From the NCBI RefSeq assembly GCF_027923545.1, contig NZ_BROH01000001.1, positions 757,001 through 821,000 on the forward strand: 64,000 nt of DNA, written 5' to 3'. This DNA is from Sinisalibacter aestuarii (lineage in GTDB: Bacteria > Pseudomonadota > Alphaproteobacteria > Rhodobacterales > Rhodobacteraceae). The position numbers and the translations under genes are program-made. This document shows, piece by piece, positions 55,638 to 64,000 of the stretch. The notes beneath the pieces were generated by a model. It saw only the letters and a list, made by a program, of their open reading frames with translations, made no database searches and was not told the origin of the DNA. Every line of letters begins with the position of its first letter. The stretch's first letter is position 1.

Positions 55638-56669
55638 ATGGCGCGAGATAAACAGGACAGACAGGCCGAACTTGGCGTATTCGGCCGGGCGACGGGCCGG
55701 CATCTGGGCGCCAGCGAAGTGATTGCGCTGTCGCTGTCGGTGATCTGGGTGCTGGCCTGCATCGTGTTTTTCGTGGTGCTCGGCGGCGCCTCACCCGATG
55801 CCTCCGGCGCGCTGCGCTTCATCATGACGCTGATCGCGGTGGCCCTGCCGGTGGCGGTGATCTGGCTTGCCGCCTCCGCCGCCCGCTCGGCCAAGGTGAT
55901 GCGCGACGAGAGCGCCCGGCTGCAATCGGCGCTGAACGCGATGCGCCAGAGCTTTGTCGAGGCGCAGCACGCGCATGTGTTCGGCCCGCGCCCGGTGGAT
56001 CTGACCCGCAAGCTCGAAGAGATCGCCGAGAAGCAGCGCCAGACCGAGGATACACTGGCGATGTTTGTCTCGTCGCGCCCGCAGATGGAGCACCGCCTTG
56101 CGCCGCCGCCGCCGATCAGGACGGTGGGCGTGGAGGTGGAGGACGATACCGGCCAGACCCGGCTCGCGCTGGGCACCTCCGCTGAAGAGCTGGCGCCGCC
56201 CGTCGATCCGGAAGATTTGATCCGCGCGATCAACTTTCCTGAAAATGCCGAGGACGAGGCGGGGTTTGCCGCCCTGCGCCGGGCGCTGGCCGACCGCAAG
56301 GTGGCAACGCTGATCCAGGCGGCGCAGGATGTGCTGACGCTGCTGTCGCAGGACGGGATCTATATGGACGATCTGCGGCCCGACCGGGCGCGCCCGGAAG
56401 TCTGGCGCCGTTTCGCCGGGGGCGAGCGCGGCCGCGCGGTGGCCGGACTCGGCGGCATCCGCGACCGGTCTTCGCTCGCGCTGTCGGCGGGCCGGATGCG
56501 GCAGGATCCGATTTTTCGCGACGCCGCCCACCACTTCCTGCGGCGGTTCGACGAAATGCTCACCTCGGTGGAGCCGCGCCTGAGCGATGAGCAGATGTCG
56601 CGCTTCGGGATGACCCGCACCGCCTGCGCCTTCATGTTGCTCGGCCGGGTGACGCATACATTCGACTGA
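55638..56669 (+). CDS. Hypothetical membrane protein
   Basis: I do not recognise the family of this 343-residue protein. Two membrane helices (about residues 29-50 and 60-82, VIALSLSVIWVLACIVFFVV and LIAVALPVAVIWLAASA) are followed by a probable coiled coil (about 88-145, rich in Arg, Gln and Glu) and a cytoplasmic domain (200-343) containing LIQAAQDVLTLLSQDGIYMDDL and HHFLRRFDEML. It lies 21 bases after greA on the same strand and may be co-transcribed. I believe similar proteins occur widely in Rhodobacteraceae. Confidence 0.75.
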   Translation: MARDKQDRQAELGVFGRATGRHLGASEVIALSLSVIWVLACIVFFVVLGGASPDASGALRFIMTLIAVALPVAVIWLAASAARSAKVMRDESARLQSALNAMRQSFVEAQHAHVFGPRPVDLTRKLEEIAEKQRQTEDTLAMFVSSRPQMEHRLAPPPPIRTVGVEVEDDTGQTRLALGTSAEELAPPVDPEDLIRAINFPENAEDEAGFAALRRALADRKVATLIQAAQDVLTLLSQDGIYMDDLRPDRARPEVWRRFAGGERGRAVAGLGGIRDRSSLALSAGRMRQDPIFRDAAHHFLRRFDEMLTSVEPRLSDEQMSRFGMTRTACAFMLLGRVTHTFD

Positions 56670-56766
56670 CCGGCATTTACGATGGCGTTCCGATCTGCGC
56701 TGGCGCCGTGATTTTTCTATCCTATTGAAAAACTTTGGTATGTTTTGGATTTCCGGCGCGCTGGGG

Positions 56767-56792
56767 ACTCCGGAAATCCGGATTTCCGGAGT
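56767..56792. repeat. 26-bp perfect palindrome, copy 2 of a dispersed repeat
   Basis: ACTCCGGAAATCC and its reverse complement form a perfect 26-bp palindrome identical to the core at 8658-8685. The right outer base differs, so only the left end keeps a GANTC site. It lies between two convergent genes. Confidence 0.85.
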
Positions 56793-56823
56793 TGTAACCC
56801 GCGCATTCGAGGCCCGCGCGAAC

Positions 56824-58575
56824 CTAAAGCCCGAAGCTGCCGAACGGAATGAACCGCACCGGATCGCCCGGCTCGATCTGTTGGGCGTCTTCGCTGACCT
56901 CCACCAGCCCTTCGGCCCAGGCGAGGCTTGAGATCATGCCCGAACTGTCCGACCGGAACAGCACCGCGCGGCCCTCGCCATCGAGCCGGGCGCGGAGGAG
57001 TTCGCGCCGTCCGGTCCGTTTGCGCTTGGCGAAGGCGGCGGGCACGGTGAAGCCGCGCGGCTCCGGCCAGCGCCCGCCGGCGAGCAGCGACAGCGCCGGG
57101 CGGGCAAACAGCAGGGCGGTGACGAAAGCCGAGACGGGGTTGCCCGGCAGGCCGAAGATCGGCATCCGTTGCCATTGCGCCAGCACCAGCGGTTTGCCCG
57201 GTTTCAGTGCCACGCGCCATTGGGTGAGATGGCCTTCCTGCCCGAGCAGGGCCGATACGTGGTCTTCATCCCCCGCCGAAGCGCCGCCGGAGGTGAGCAC
57301 CACGTCCACCGCGCCGCGCGCGGCGTTCAGCGCCCGGCGCAGCGCGTCGCGGTCGTCGGGCACATGGCCGAGATCCACCGCCCGGTGACCCCAGCGCGCG
57401 GCGAGGCTCAGCAGCATCGGGCGGTTGGCGTCATAGGTGCGGGCCGGATCGCGGGTGGTGCCGGGGGCGGCCAGCTCGTCGCCGGTGGAGAGCACGCCGA
57501 CGCGGAGCTGTTTGCGCACCCTCACCTCGGCAAGCCCCAGCGCGGCGAGCAGGCCAAGCTCCGCCGGCCCCAGCACACAGCCCGCCGCGAGCGCCAGCGC
57601 GCCCTCGGCCACATCCTCGCCGGCGGCGCGGGTATTGGCGCCTGGCGAGAGGCCATCGGGCAGGGTGATGCGGCCGTCGGCGATCACCACCTCTTCCTGC
57701 ATCGCCACACTGTCCACCCCCTCGGGCAGCAGCGCGCCGGTGAGCACCTTGACGGCGTGGCCGGGCGCGACGGCCGAGCGATGCGGGGCGCCCGCCGCCG
57801 ACCGGCCCTCGTCAAGCAGCAGCACATTGCCGCCGGCAAGGCTGGCATGGGCGAAGCCGTAGCCATCCATCGCCGAATTGGTGCCCGGCGGGTTGGCGCG
57901 GGAGGCGATGGCGTCGTCGGCGAGAAGGCGGCCCTGCGCTTCGGCCAGCGCGATCCGCTCGACAGCCGTCACCGGCCCGAGCGAGCCGCGCAGCATTGCC
58001 TGCGCCTCGGCCACGCTGGCCATGCCCGGCGCGCTTTGCGGCAGGAAGCAGGCATCGGGCAGATCGCCCGGCGTTTCGGCCACCAGCCCGGTTTCGGCGA
58101 GGATGAAATCGGCGATCGCGGCGGTGTCGTTCAGATCGAAGACCGGCACGGGCAGGTCCGCGAGCGCCACGTCGGAGGCCACCGCGCGCACCGTCGGATC
58201 GTCGGGCTGGATCAGCTCGTGGCCGGCCGGCTCGCGAAACACTTCGATTTTGGCATGGGCGTCGCGCTTGTAGCCTTCGACCAGCACGAGGTCGACGGGC
58301 GCCAGCTTGTCGAGCATCTCGCCCATCGGCGGCTCCGGCGCGTCTGCCAATTCGTGCAGCAGGGCCCAGCGTTCGTGCGAGGCCAGCAGCACCTCGCGCG
58401 CGCCCGCCTGCCGGTGGCGGTGGCTGTCCTTGCCGGGACGGTCGAGATCGAAGGCGTGATGGGCGTGCTTGACCGTCGAGACGGTGAAGCCACGGGCGCA
58501 GATCTCGGCCACGAGCCGCTCCATCAGCCCGGTCTTGCCTGCGTTCTTCCAGCCGATGACGCCATAGATCTTCAT
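56824..58575 (-). CDS. MobB-MoeA fusion: molybdenum cofactor adaptor and molybdotransferase
   Basis: This 583-residue protein is a fusion. Residues 1-165 match MobB, with the P-loop GVIGWKNAGKTGLMERL at the start and the LVEGYKRDAHAKIEVFR segment near 107. Residues 180-583 match MoeA, with NPPGTNSAMDGYG near 240, VLSTGDEL near 365, TSGGASAGDEDHV near 430 and PIFGLPGNPVSAFV near 475. MoeA inserts molybdate into adenylylated molybdopterin and MobB assists MobA. The start overlaps the mobA stop, so both act in one pathway. Confidence 0.93.
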   Translation of the reverse strand: MKIYGVIGWKNAGKTGLMERLVAEICARGFTVSTVKHAHHAFDLDRPGKDSHRHRQAGAREVLLASHERWALLHELADAPEPPMGEMLDKLAPVDLVLVEGYKRDAHAKIEVFREPAGHELIQPDDPTVRAVASDVALADLPVPVFDLNDTAAIADFILAETGLVAETPGDLPDACFLPQSAPGMASVAEAQAMLRGSLGPVTAVERIALAEAQGRLLADDAIASRANPPGTNSAMDGYGFAHASLAGGNVLLLDEGRSAAGAPHRSAVAPGHAVKVLTGALLPEGVDSVAMQEEVVIADGRITLPDGLSPGANTRAAGEDVAEGALALAAGCVLGPAELGLLAALGLAEVRVRKQLRVGVLSTGDELAAPGTTRDPARTYDANRPMLLSLAARWGHRAVDLGHVPDDRDALRRALNAARGAVDVVLTSGGASAGDEDHVSALLGQEGHLTQWRVALKPGKPLVLAQWQRMPIFGLPGNPVSAFVTALLFARPALSLLAGGRWPEPRGFTVPAAFAKRKRTGRRELLRARLDGEGRAVLFRSDSSGMISSLAWAEGLVEVSEDAQQIEPGDPVRFIPFGSFGL

Positions 58576-59204
58576 GCCCTGCCTCCTGCCAGACGGGCGC
58601 GGGCAAGTGCAAGGTCTTCGGGCGTGTTGACGTTGAAAAACGGATCCTGCGGTGTGTCGGGGAAATCCGCGCGCGCCGCGCCTTGCCCAAGCGCCCAGGC
58701 GGCCACCTTGCGCGCGCCCGCCTCCAGCGCGAGGCGCAGATCGTCGCGCAGGCTGACCGGCCAGAGCCCGAAGGTGGGATGCAGGCCGGAGGATGTGGCC
58801 GCCAGCGCAATCGGCGCGTGCTCCCGTTTGGCGGCGGCGCCGAGGGTGCTGACGAGACCTGTGGGCAGGAAGGGCGTGTCGGCGGCGGCGGTGACGATAT
58901 GGCTCGCCCCTTCCCGCGCAGCCCAGTCGAGCCCGGCAAGCACGCCTGCGAGGGGGCCGGGAAAGCCGGGCAGGCTGTCGGGCAGCACCGGCAGGCCGAA
59001 GCCGGCGAAGCGGGCAGGGTCGTCATTGGCGTTCAGCGCCAGCCCCGCCACCTGCGGGCGCAGGCGGCGGATCACATGGGCCAGCATCGGCGTGCCGCCG
59101 AGATCGAGCAGCGCCTTGTCGCCCCCGCCCATCCGCGTGGCCTGCCCGCCCGCGAGGATCACGCCGAGGGGTGCCAGCTTTTCTCCGCGCTCAGGCAATT
59201 GCAT
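58572..59204 (-). CDS. mobA: Molybdenum cofactor guanylyltransferase
   Basis: This 210-residue nucleotidyltransferase joins GMP to molybdenum cofactor, giving the MGD form used by DMSO-reductase family enzymes. The N-terminal GTP-binding signature is LAGGQATRMGGGDKALLDLGG (about residues 17-37), followed by VLPDSLPGFPGPLAGVLAGL near 75 and the metal aspartate in VTAAADTPFLP. It is first in the run with mobB-moeA, overlapping by four bases, and divergent from azlC. Confidence 0.95.
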   Translation of the reverse strand: MQLPERGEKLAPLGVILAGGQATRMGGGDKALLDLGGTPMLAHVIRRLRPQVAGLALNANDDPARFAGFGLPVLPDSLPGFPGPLAGVLAGLDWAAREGASHIVTAAADTPFLPTGLVSTLGAAAKREHAPIALAATSSGLHPTFGLWPVSLRDDLRLALEAGARKVAAWALGQGAARADFPDTPQDPFFNVNTPEDLALARARLAGGRA

Positions 59205-59252
59205 CTCCGCCGGTTTCCCCCTACCGATAGTGCCTTAACCCTAGGACCAGCC

Positions 59253-59963
59253 ATGACCCGCTCCAACCCGAAATCTCTCGCTCTGCGAGGCTTTTATGAT
59301 GGCACGCCTTTCGTGCTCGTCGTCGTGCCCTTCGCGCTGCTCTTTGGCGTGGTGGCGACGGAGGCGGGGCTGAACGTGGCCGAGACGATGGGAATGTCGA
59401 TCCTCGTCATCGCCGGGGCCGCGCAATTTGCCGCGCTTCAGCAGATGGTGGCCGATACGCCGCTGGTGATGATCCTGATCACCGCGCTGGCGGTGAACCT
59501 GCGCATGGCGATGTATTCCGCCTCTCTCACGCCATGGCTTGGCAAGGCGCCGCTGTGGAAGCGGGCGGTGGCGGCCTATCTGATGGTCGATCAGTCCTAT
59601 ATGCTGGGGCACGCAAAATTCGAACGCGAGCCGGATCTGACGCTGTCGCAGCGCCTCAGCTATTACTTCGGCATAATGACCCTGATCGCGCCGGTCTGGT
59701 ATGCCGCCAGCTATGTGGGGGCGTTGGCGGGCAAGGCGATTCCGCCGGAATTTGCCCTGGATTTCGCGGTGCCGATCACCTTTCTTGCGATGATCGCACC
59801 GATGGTGAAGTCGCTCGCGCATCTGGCGGCTGCGGTCACATCGGTGGTCCTGGCGTTGCTATTCGCGGGATTGCCCTATGGCACTGGCCTGCTGGTGGCA
59901 GCGGCCTGTGCGATGGCGGTGGGGGCAGGGGTGGAAGTGGCTATGGGGCGGCGTGCGCCATGA
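59253..59963 (+). CDS. azlC: AzlC family branched-chain amino acid exporter subunit
   Basis: This 236-residue membrane protein has several helices and the family segments FYDGTPFVLVVVPFALLFG near residue 15, MSILVIAGAAQFAALQQM near 48, and ALAVNLRMAMYSASLTPWL near 80. With AzlD it exports branched-chain amino acids or analogues. The start was set at ATG 59253, where homology begins. It overlaps azlD by four bases. Confidence 0.93.
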   Translation: MTRSNPKSLALRGFYDGTPFVLVVVPFALLFGVVATEAGLNVAETMGMSILVIAGAAQFAALQQMVADTPLVMILITALAVNLRMAMYSASLTPWLGKAPLWKRAVAAYLMVDQSYMLGHAKFEREPDLTLSQRLSYYFGIMTLIAPVWYAASYVGALAGKAIPPEFALDFAVPITFLAMIAPMVKSLAHLAAAVTSVVLALLFAGLPYGTGLLVAAACAMAVGAGVEVAMGRRAP

Positions 59964-60289
59964 GCATGTCGAGCGTTGAAATCTGGACCGTGATCGTCGG
60001 GCTCGGGATCGGCACATTTCTGATCCGCTTTTCGTTTCTCGGGCTGGTGGGCGACAGGCCCTTGCCTGCCTGGCTGCTGCGGGTGCTGCGCTACACCCCG
60101 GTGGCGGTACTGCCGGGGCTGGTCGCCCCGCTGGTGCTCTGGCCGCAAGCCACCGATGGCGTGACGGATCCGGCCCGCCTTGTCGCGGCGGTGGCCACGG
60201 TGGTGCTTGGTGTCGCCACCCGCAACACGCTGATCGCGATCATCGGTGGGGCGCTGACGCTTTATGCAATGCTCTGGCTGGTGGGTTAG
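59960..60289 (+). CDS. azlD: AzlD family branched-chain amino acid exporter subunit
   Basis: This 109-residue small membrane protein has four helices; the partner-family features are GIGTFLIRFSFLGLVGDRPLP near residue 15 and LRYTPVAVLPGLVAPLVL near 43. It forms a two-component exporter with the preceding AzlC, to which it is coupled by an ATGA overlap. The 245-base gap that follows shows only a weak GGAGGGTG/CCACCTCC hairpin near 60453. Confidence 0.92.
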   Translation: MSMSSVEIWTVIVGLGIGTFLIRFSFLGLVGDRPLPAWLLRVLRYTPVAVLPGLVAPLVLWPQATDGVTDPARLVAAVATVVLGVATRNTLIAIIGGALTLYAMLWLVG

Positions 60290-60534
60290 CTGCGGCGCGG
60301 GGCCGGGCCGGGTTTCGGGGCCGGGCTGCTTTTGCGTTGTCTGTACCCTGTGAGGATGGTTTGCCGCGCTCCGGGCGAGGGGCCCCAGTCCTTCAGGATT
60401 CTAGCGGAGTAGAGTTGCGAGATGAGGGATAAGGCGCAGTGAATTCAAAGAGATGGAGGGTGTTTCCACCTCCGTCTTTCGGTCACGTATCGGAAGGCTG
60501 AGGCTAGGCTGAGGGCATCGCAGCCGCGCCGCGT

Positions 60535-60759
60535 TCAGCGCAGGTAATGCCCGATCACCCGCACGAAGGCTTGCGGGATATCCTCGAAGCTATAGCCGCC
60601 CGGCTTCTGGGTCAGGGCAATGGCGATCAGCCCGCCGCTGATCAGCAGCATGATCGCCGCAATGCGCGGCGGCCGGCCCTCGGAGAACGCCGAGACGATG
60701 GCGGGAACGGTGAAAACGAGGATGATGACACCAACCACCAGGAACAGATCATTTTGCAT
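60535..60759 (-). CDS. Small membrane protein of unknown function
   Basis: This 74-residue protein has two predicted membrane helices (about residues 4-25 and 33-50) separated by a SEGRPPR loop, and a short C-terminal cytoplasmic or periplasmic tail (FEDIPQAFVRVIGHYLR). A GGGAGAAGG ribosome site supports ATG 60759. It lies 53 bases after pyk on the same strand and is probably in the same transcript. I believe it is a conserved Rhodobacterales hypothetical protein. Confidence 0.75.
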   Translation of the reverse strand: MQNDLFLVVGVIILVFTVPAIVSAFSEGRPPRIAAIMLLISGGLIAIALTQKPGGYSFEDIPQAFVRVIGHYLR

Positions 60760-60812
60760 CGCGCCTTCTCCCGCCGGCGGCTGACCGGCCCGGAACACGG
60801 ACCGTCTTGCCA

Positions 60813-62261
60813 TTATTCGGGGTCGGTGGCGAAAATCAACCGTTCCGCGCAGGGCGCGACGCGCAGGATATTGGTGGTGCCCGGCACGTTGAAGGGCACG
60901 CCGGCGATCACCACGATCTGATCTTCGTCGCCGGCGATGCCCGAGGCCCGCGCCGCCCGTGCCGCCGACACGACGGCGATCTTGAAGCGGTCCACCTCGC
61001 CATGGGTCATGTGGCAGGAGATGCCCCATGACAGGCAGAGCCGCCGCGCCGTGCCCTCCAGCGGGGTGAGCGCAAGGATCGGTACACGGGGCCGCTCGCG
61101 GGCGGTGAGCACGGCGGTGGTGCCCGACTGGGTGAAGCAGCAGATTGCCTTGATGTCGGTGGCTTCGGCGATCTCGCGCGCCGCCGAGACGATGCCGTCG
61201 GCGACGGTGCGCCGTTCGATCAGGCGGCTGGCCTCGATCACCCGGCGATAGGTCGGGTCGAGATTCACCTCGGTCGCCACCGCATCCATCGTTTTTACCG
61301 CCTCGACGGGGTAATTGCCCGCCGCCGATTCCGCCGAGAGCATCACCGCGTCGGTGCCTTCGTAGATCGCGGCGGCCACGTCCGACACTTCGGCGCGCGT
61401 GGGCACCGGGCTTTCGATCATGCTTTCGAGCATCTGCGTGGCCACGATCACCGGCTTGGCGGCGGCGCGGCAGGCATGGACGAGCCGCTTCTGGATCGGC
61501 GGCACGGCCTGCACCGGCAGCTCGACCCCAAGGTCGCCGCGCGCGATCATGATCCCGTCGGAAACCTTGAGGATCGCCTCGAAATCCTTCACCGCCGAGG
61601 GCTTCTCGATCTTCGACAGCACGGCGGCGCGGCCATTGGCGAGGCGGCGCGCCTCTTCCACATCCGAGGCGCGCTGCACGAAAGAGAGCGCCAGCCAGTC
61701 GACGCCCAGCTCGCAGGCGAATTCGAGATCCTTGCGGTCCTTCTCGGTGAGCGCGGCGAGCGGCAGCACCACCTCGGGCACGTTCACGCCCTTGCGGTCG
61801 GAGATCGTGCCGCCGACCATTACTTCACAATTGGCATAGTCGGCGCCAAATTCCTTCACCCGCAACCGGATCTTGCCATCGTTGACGAGCAGCGACGTGC
61901 CCTTTTCCAGCGCGGCGAAAATCTCCTTGTGCGGCAGTTGCACGCGGGTGGCGTCGCCCGGCGTCTTGTCGAGGTCGAAGCGGAACTCGTTGCCCTCTTC
62001 CAGCTCGACCGCGCCGTTGGCAAAGACGCCGCAGCGCAGTTTCGGCCCCTGCAGGTCGGCCAGCACCGCGATCGGGCGGCCCAGATCGCGCTCCACCCGG
62101 CGGATCATCTCGTGGCGGGCGCGGTGTTCTTCATGGGTGCCGTGCGACATGTTGATGCGGAACACGTCGGCACCGGCCTCGAACAGTTTGCGGATCATGT
62201 CGTAATCGTTCGACGCGGGACCGAGGGTGGCCACGATCTTCACGTTCCGGTGGCGTTGCAT
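60813..62261 (-). CDS. pyk: Pyruvate kinase
   Basis: This 482-residue glycolytic enzyme converts phosphoenolpyruvate and ADP to pyruvate and ATP. Motifs include VKIVATLGPAS at the start, FRINMSHGTHEEH near residue 35, the catalytic lysine region AVLSKIEKPSAV near 213, IMIARGDLGVELP near 235 and TDAVMLSAESAAG near 316. The C-terminal regulatory domain is present. Length is usual. The start is ATG 62261. Confidence 0.97.
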   Translation of the reverse strand: MQRHRNVKIVATLGPASNDYDMIRKLFEAGADVFRINMSHGTHEEHRARHEMIRRVERDLGRPIAVLADLQGPKLRCGVFANGAVELEEGNEFRFDLDKTPGDATRVQLPHKEIFAALEKGTSLLVNDGKIRLRVKEFGADYANCEVMVGGTISDRKGVNVPEVVLPLAALTEKDRKDLEFACELGVDWLALSFVQRASDVEEARRLANGRAAVLSKIEKPSAVKDFEAILKVSDGIMIARGDLGVELPVQAVPPIQKRLVHACRAAAKPVIVATQMLESMIESPVPTRAEVSDVAAAIYEGTDAVMLSAESAAGNYPVEAVKTMDAVATEVNLDPTYRRVIEASRLIERRTVADGIVSAAREIAEATDIKAICCFTQSGTTAVLTARERPRVPILALTPLEGTARRLCLSWGISCHMTHGEVDRFKIAVVSAARAARASGIAGDEDQIVVIAGVPFNVPGTTNILRVAPCAERLIFATDPE

Positions 62262-62401
62262 AGTGCCAATTCCTTCGAATACGGGCCGTGTTAGCGGTCA
62301 CGGCATGTCAGGCGCTCTATGCCCCAATTCATTGCCAGTCGCAACTGGCGCTTTCCGGCGCGCTCGCCTAAAACCCTGTGGACGACCAAGACGACATACG
62401 C

Positions 62402-63142
62402 ATGACATACCTGCCTTTTCACATCGTCGGCGAGGACCGCGAGAGCCGCTGGCTCATCACCTGCGACCACGCTTCCAACGCCGTGCCGCCTGAGGTGAAC
62501 GGTGGCTCGCTCGGGATTTCGGATGACGACATGGCCCGCCATATCGCCTTCGATCCGGGGGCGGCGGGCGTGTCTCTGGCGCTGGGCGAGCTTATGAGCG
62601 CGCCGGTGGTGATGGGCAATTTCTCGCGGCTGGTGATCGACCCGAACCGGGGCGAGGACGACCCGACGCTGGTGATGAAGCTGTATGACGGCACCATCGT
62701 GCCCGCCAACCGGCATGTGGATGAGGCCGAACTTGAGCGCCGGCTGAACGCCTATTACCGGCCCTACCACGGCGCCGTGGCCCGGCTGGCGGCGCGGCGG
62801 GACGATACCGTTTATGTCGCCATCCATTCCTTCACCCGCCAGTTGCGGGGCCGCGATCCGCGCCCCTGGCATATCGGCGTTCTCTACGGCAAGGATGACC
62901 GCTTCGCCCTGCCGCTGCTGCGGCGGCTGCATGACGAGCCGGACCTCTGCGTGGGCGAGAACGAGCCCTATGGCGGCCATCTCGACGGCGACAGCGTCGA
63001 CCGGCACGCGATCCAGCCGCACCGGGTGAACGTGCTGATCGAGCTGCGCAACGATCTCATCCGTACCGATCAGCAGCAATACGACTGGGCCCAGCGCCTT
63101 GCACCGATCCTTGAAGAGGTGCTGGACGCTTCCCAATTGTGA
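62402..63142 (+). CDS. N-formylglutamate amidohydrolase family protein
   Basis: This 246-residue protein of the FGase (HutG-type) family has LITCDHASNAVPPE near residue 17, FSRLVIDPNRGEDDPTL near 77, VAIHSFTRQLRG near 140 and ENEPYGGHLDGDSVDRHA near 190, which carry the expected metal and catalytic residues. The family hydrolyses N-formylglutamate in histidine degradation, but no hut genes lie nearby, so the substrate may differ. The start is ATG 62402; GTG 62378 would add eight residues, and neither has a strong ribosome site. Confidence 0.9.
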   Translation: MTYLPFHIVGEDRESRWLITCDHASNAVPPEVNGGSLGISDDDMARHIAFDPGAAGVSLALGELMSAPVVMGNFSRLVIDPNRGEDDPTLVMKLYDGTIVPANRHVDEAELERRLNAYYRPYHGAVARLAARRDDTVYVAIHSFTRQLRGRDPRPWHIGVLYGKDDRFALPLLRRLHDEPDLCVGENEPYGGHLDGDSVDRHAIQPHRVNVLIELRNDLIRTDQQQYDWAQRLAPILEEVLDASQL

Positions 63143-63160
63143 ACAAACGGAGACGCGCCC

Positions 63161-63490
63161 ATGCCCCATGACATTGACCCGCAAACCCGGATTGAACTCG
63201 AAGCCGCCGCCTTCCGCCGGCTGCAGAAGCACCTGATGGAAGACCGGCCCGATGTGCAGAATATCGACCTGATGAACCTTGCGGGCTTCTGCCGCAACTG
63301 CCTCTCGCGCTGGTATCAGGAAGCCGCCAACGAGCGGGGTATCCCGATGACCAAGGAGGAGGGGCGCGAGGTGTTCTACGGGATGCCTTATGACGCATGG
63401 CGCGCGCAGAACCAGACCGAGGCGAGCGCCGAGAAACAGGCCGCGTTCGAGGTGGCGTTCAAAGAGAATGTGTTGAAAGACAAGGGCTGA
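63161..63490 (+). CDS. DUF1244 family protein
   Basis: This 109-residue small protein has the DUF1244 pattern IDLMNLAGFCRNCLSRWYQEAA (about residues 35-56), with a CXXC pair that could bind a metal, and GREVFYGMPYDAWR. The function is unknown. It is 18 bases downstream of the amidohydrolase gene on the same strand, so the two probably share a transcript. Confidence 0.9.
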   Translation: MPHDIDPQTRIELEAAAFRRLQKHLMEDRPDVQNIDLMNLAGFCRNCLSRWYQEAANERGIPMTKEEGREVFYGMPYDAWRAQNQTEASAEKQAAFEVAFKENVLKDKG

Positions 63491-63604
63491 GAGGCGTTCC
63501 AGCCTGTTGATGTGCGCCGCCGCACCTAACCTGTGTGAATTCGGGGAGTTCTGTGCGCTGCCTCGCGGCACTATGTCTGAACCAACGCAGATATGGAGGC
63601 CCAC

Positions 63605-64000
63605 ATGACCCGGCAACCGACTTATTTCATTTCCCATGGCGGCGGCCCCTGGCCGTGGATCGACGATATGCGCGGCGCATTCGGCCCGCTGGAAAAATCG
63701 CTCGCCGCGATCCCGTCTGAATTGCCCGAACCGCCCAAGGCGGTGCTGATGATCTCGGGCCATTGGGAGGCGCGCGAGGTGCGGGTGATGCACAATGCGC
63801 AGCCGCCGATGGTCTATGATTATTACGGCTTTCCGAAGCATACCTATGACATCACCTATCCCGCCCCCGGCGCACCCGCTCTGGCGGAACGGGCCGCCGA
63901 GTTGATCGGCGCGGCGGGCCTGCCGGTGGCGCTGGACGAGGCGCAGGGCTTCGACCATGGCACGTTCGTGCCCGCCTATGTGATGTATCCGCAGGCGGAT
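63605..64000 (+). CDS. Class III extradiol dioxygenase, DODA type (partial)
   Basis: The first 132 residues are present and the gene runs off the right edge. The protein resembles the 4,5-DOPA extradiol dioxygenase / YgiD family of non-heme iron ring-opening enzymes. The metal histidines appear in YFISHGGGPWPW near residue 10 and MISGHWEAREV near 50, with YDITYPAPGAP near 82 and the FDHGTFVP signature near 118. A GGAGG ribosome site precedes ATG 63605. The physiological substrate is unknown. Confidence 0.88.
   Translation, partial: MTRQPTYFISHGGGPWPWIDDMRGAFGPLEKSLAAIPSELPEPPKAVLMISGHWEAREVRVMHNAQPPMVYDYYGFPKHTYDITYPAPGAPALAERAAELIGAAGLPVALDEAQGFDHGTFVPAYVMYPQAD

Overview
The window is GC-rich chromosomal DNA from an alphaproteobacterium, most probably a member of the Rhodobacteraceae. 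The evidence is a GcrA cell-cycle regulator, a split MnmC/MnmD pair, a MobB-MoeA fusion, DUF1467/DUF1244/DUF1636 neighbours, CobN-type aerobic cobalamin genes, and short intergenic repeats of a kind I associate with that family. Genes are closely packed on both strands, and many neighbours overlap by ATGA or TGATG. I found no tRNA, rRNA or CRISPR array.

Layout. 1-7.1 kb: a deacetylase/nitroreductase/EI24 trio, methylmalonyl-CoA epimerase, a response regulator, an acetyltransferase, an orphan pilin-like peptide and aspS. 7.3-12.2 kb: cfa and carB. 12.3-13.7 kb: a less GC-rich orphan PD-(D/E)XK protein with its own promoter. 13.9-16.0 kb: rimO and gcrA. 16.0-17.9 kb: a mosaic of IS3 and IS5 remnants around a CPBP protease, ending exactly at the cobO stop codon. 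17.9-27.7 kb: cobO, a polytopic membrane protein, and a cobalamin-riboswitch-led run (CbiM-like permease, cobW, acetyltransferase, cobN, two more acetyltransferases). 27.9-33.3 kb: smc, two secreted YbjN-like paralogues and an unknown gene. 33.3-33.9 kb: the two tandem small-peptide/antisense modules. 33.9-37.4 kb: an MltB-type transglycosylase, cbiB, cobC and DUF1636. 37.5-64 kb: mostly housekeeping genes, including def, a degenerate def paralogue, fmt, smpB, trmO, dapA, ispE, mnmD, ETF-QO, greA, mobB-moeA, mobA, azlCD, pyk and the start of an extradiol dioxygenase.

Most interesting signal. Between 33297 and 33866 lie two diverged copies of one unit. Each has a 5' hairpin, a GGAGGTGATG ribosome site, a 31-residue hydrophobic peptide, a strong GC hairpin, and then, on the opposite strand, a conserved -35/-10 promoter. 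That promoter would make a convergent RNA of about 66 nt. In each copy this RNA carries two blocks complementary to the start region of its own peptide mRNA, and the second block differs between copies in step with its target. This is the architecture of the Fst/par type I toxin-antitoxin locus, and I do not recognise the peptide family. The function is inferred; the repeats, ORFs and complementarity can be read directly.

Cobalamin theme. cobO, cobN, cobW, cbiB, cobC, DUF1636, a CbiM-like transporter gene and a B12 riboswitch are spread over about 20 kb. Methylmalonyl-CoA epimerase, which feeds a B12-dependent mutase, is also present.
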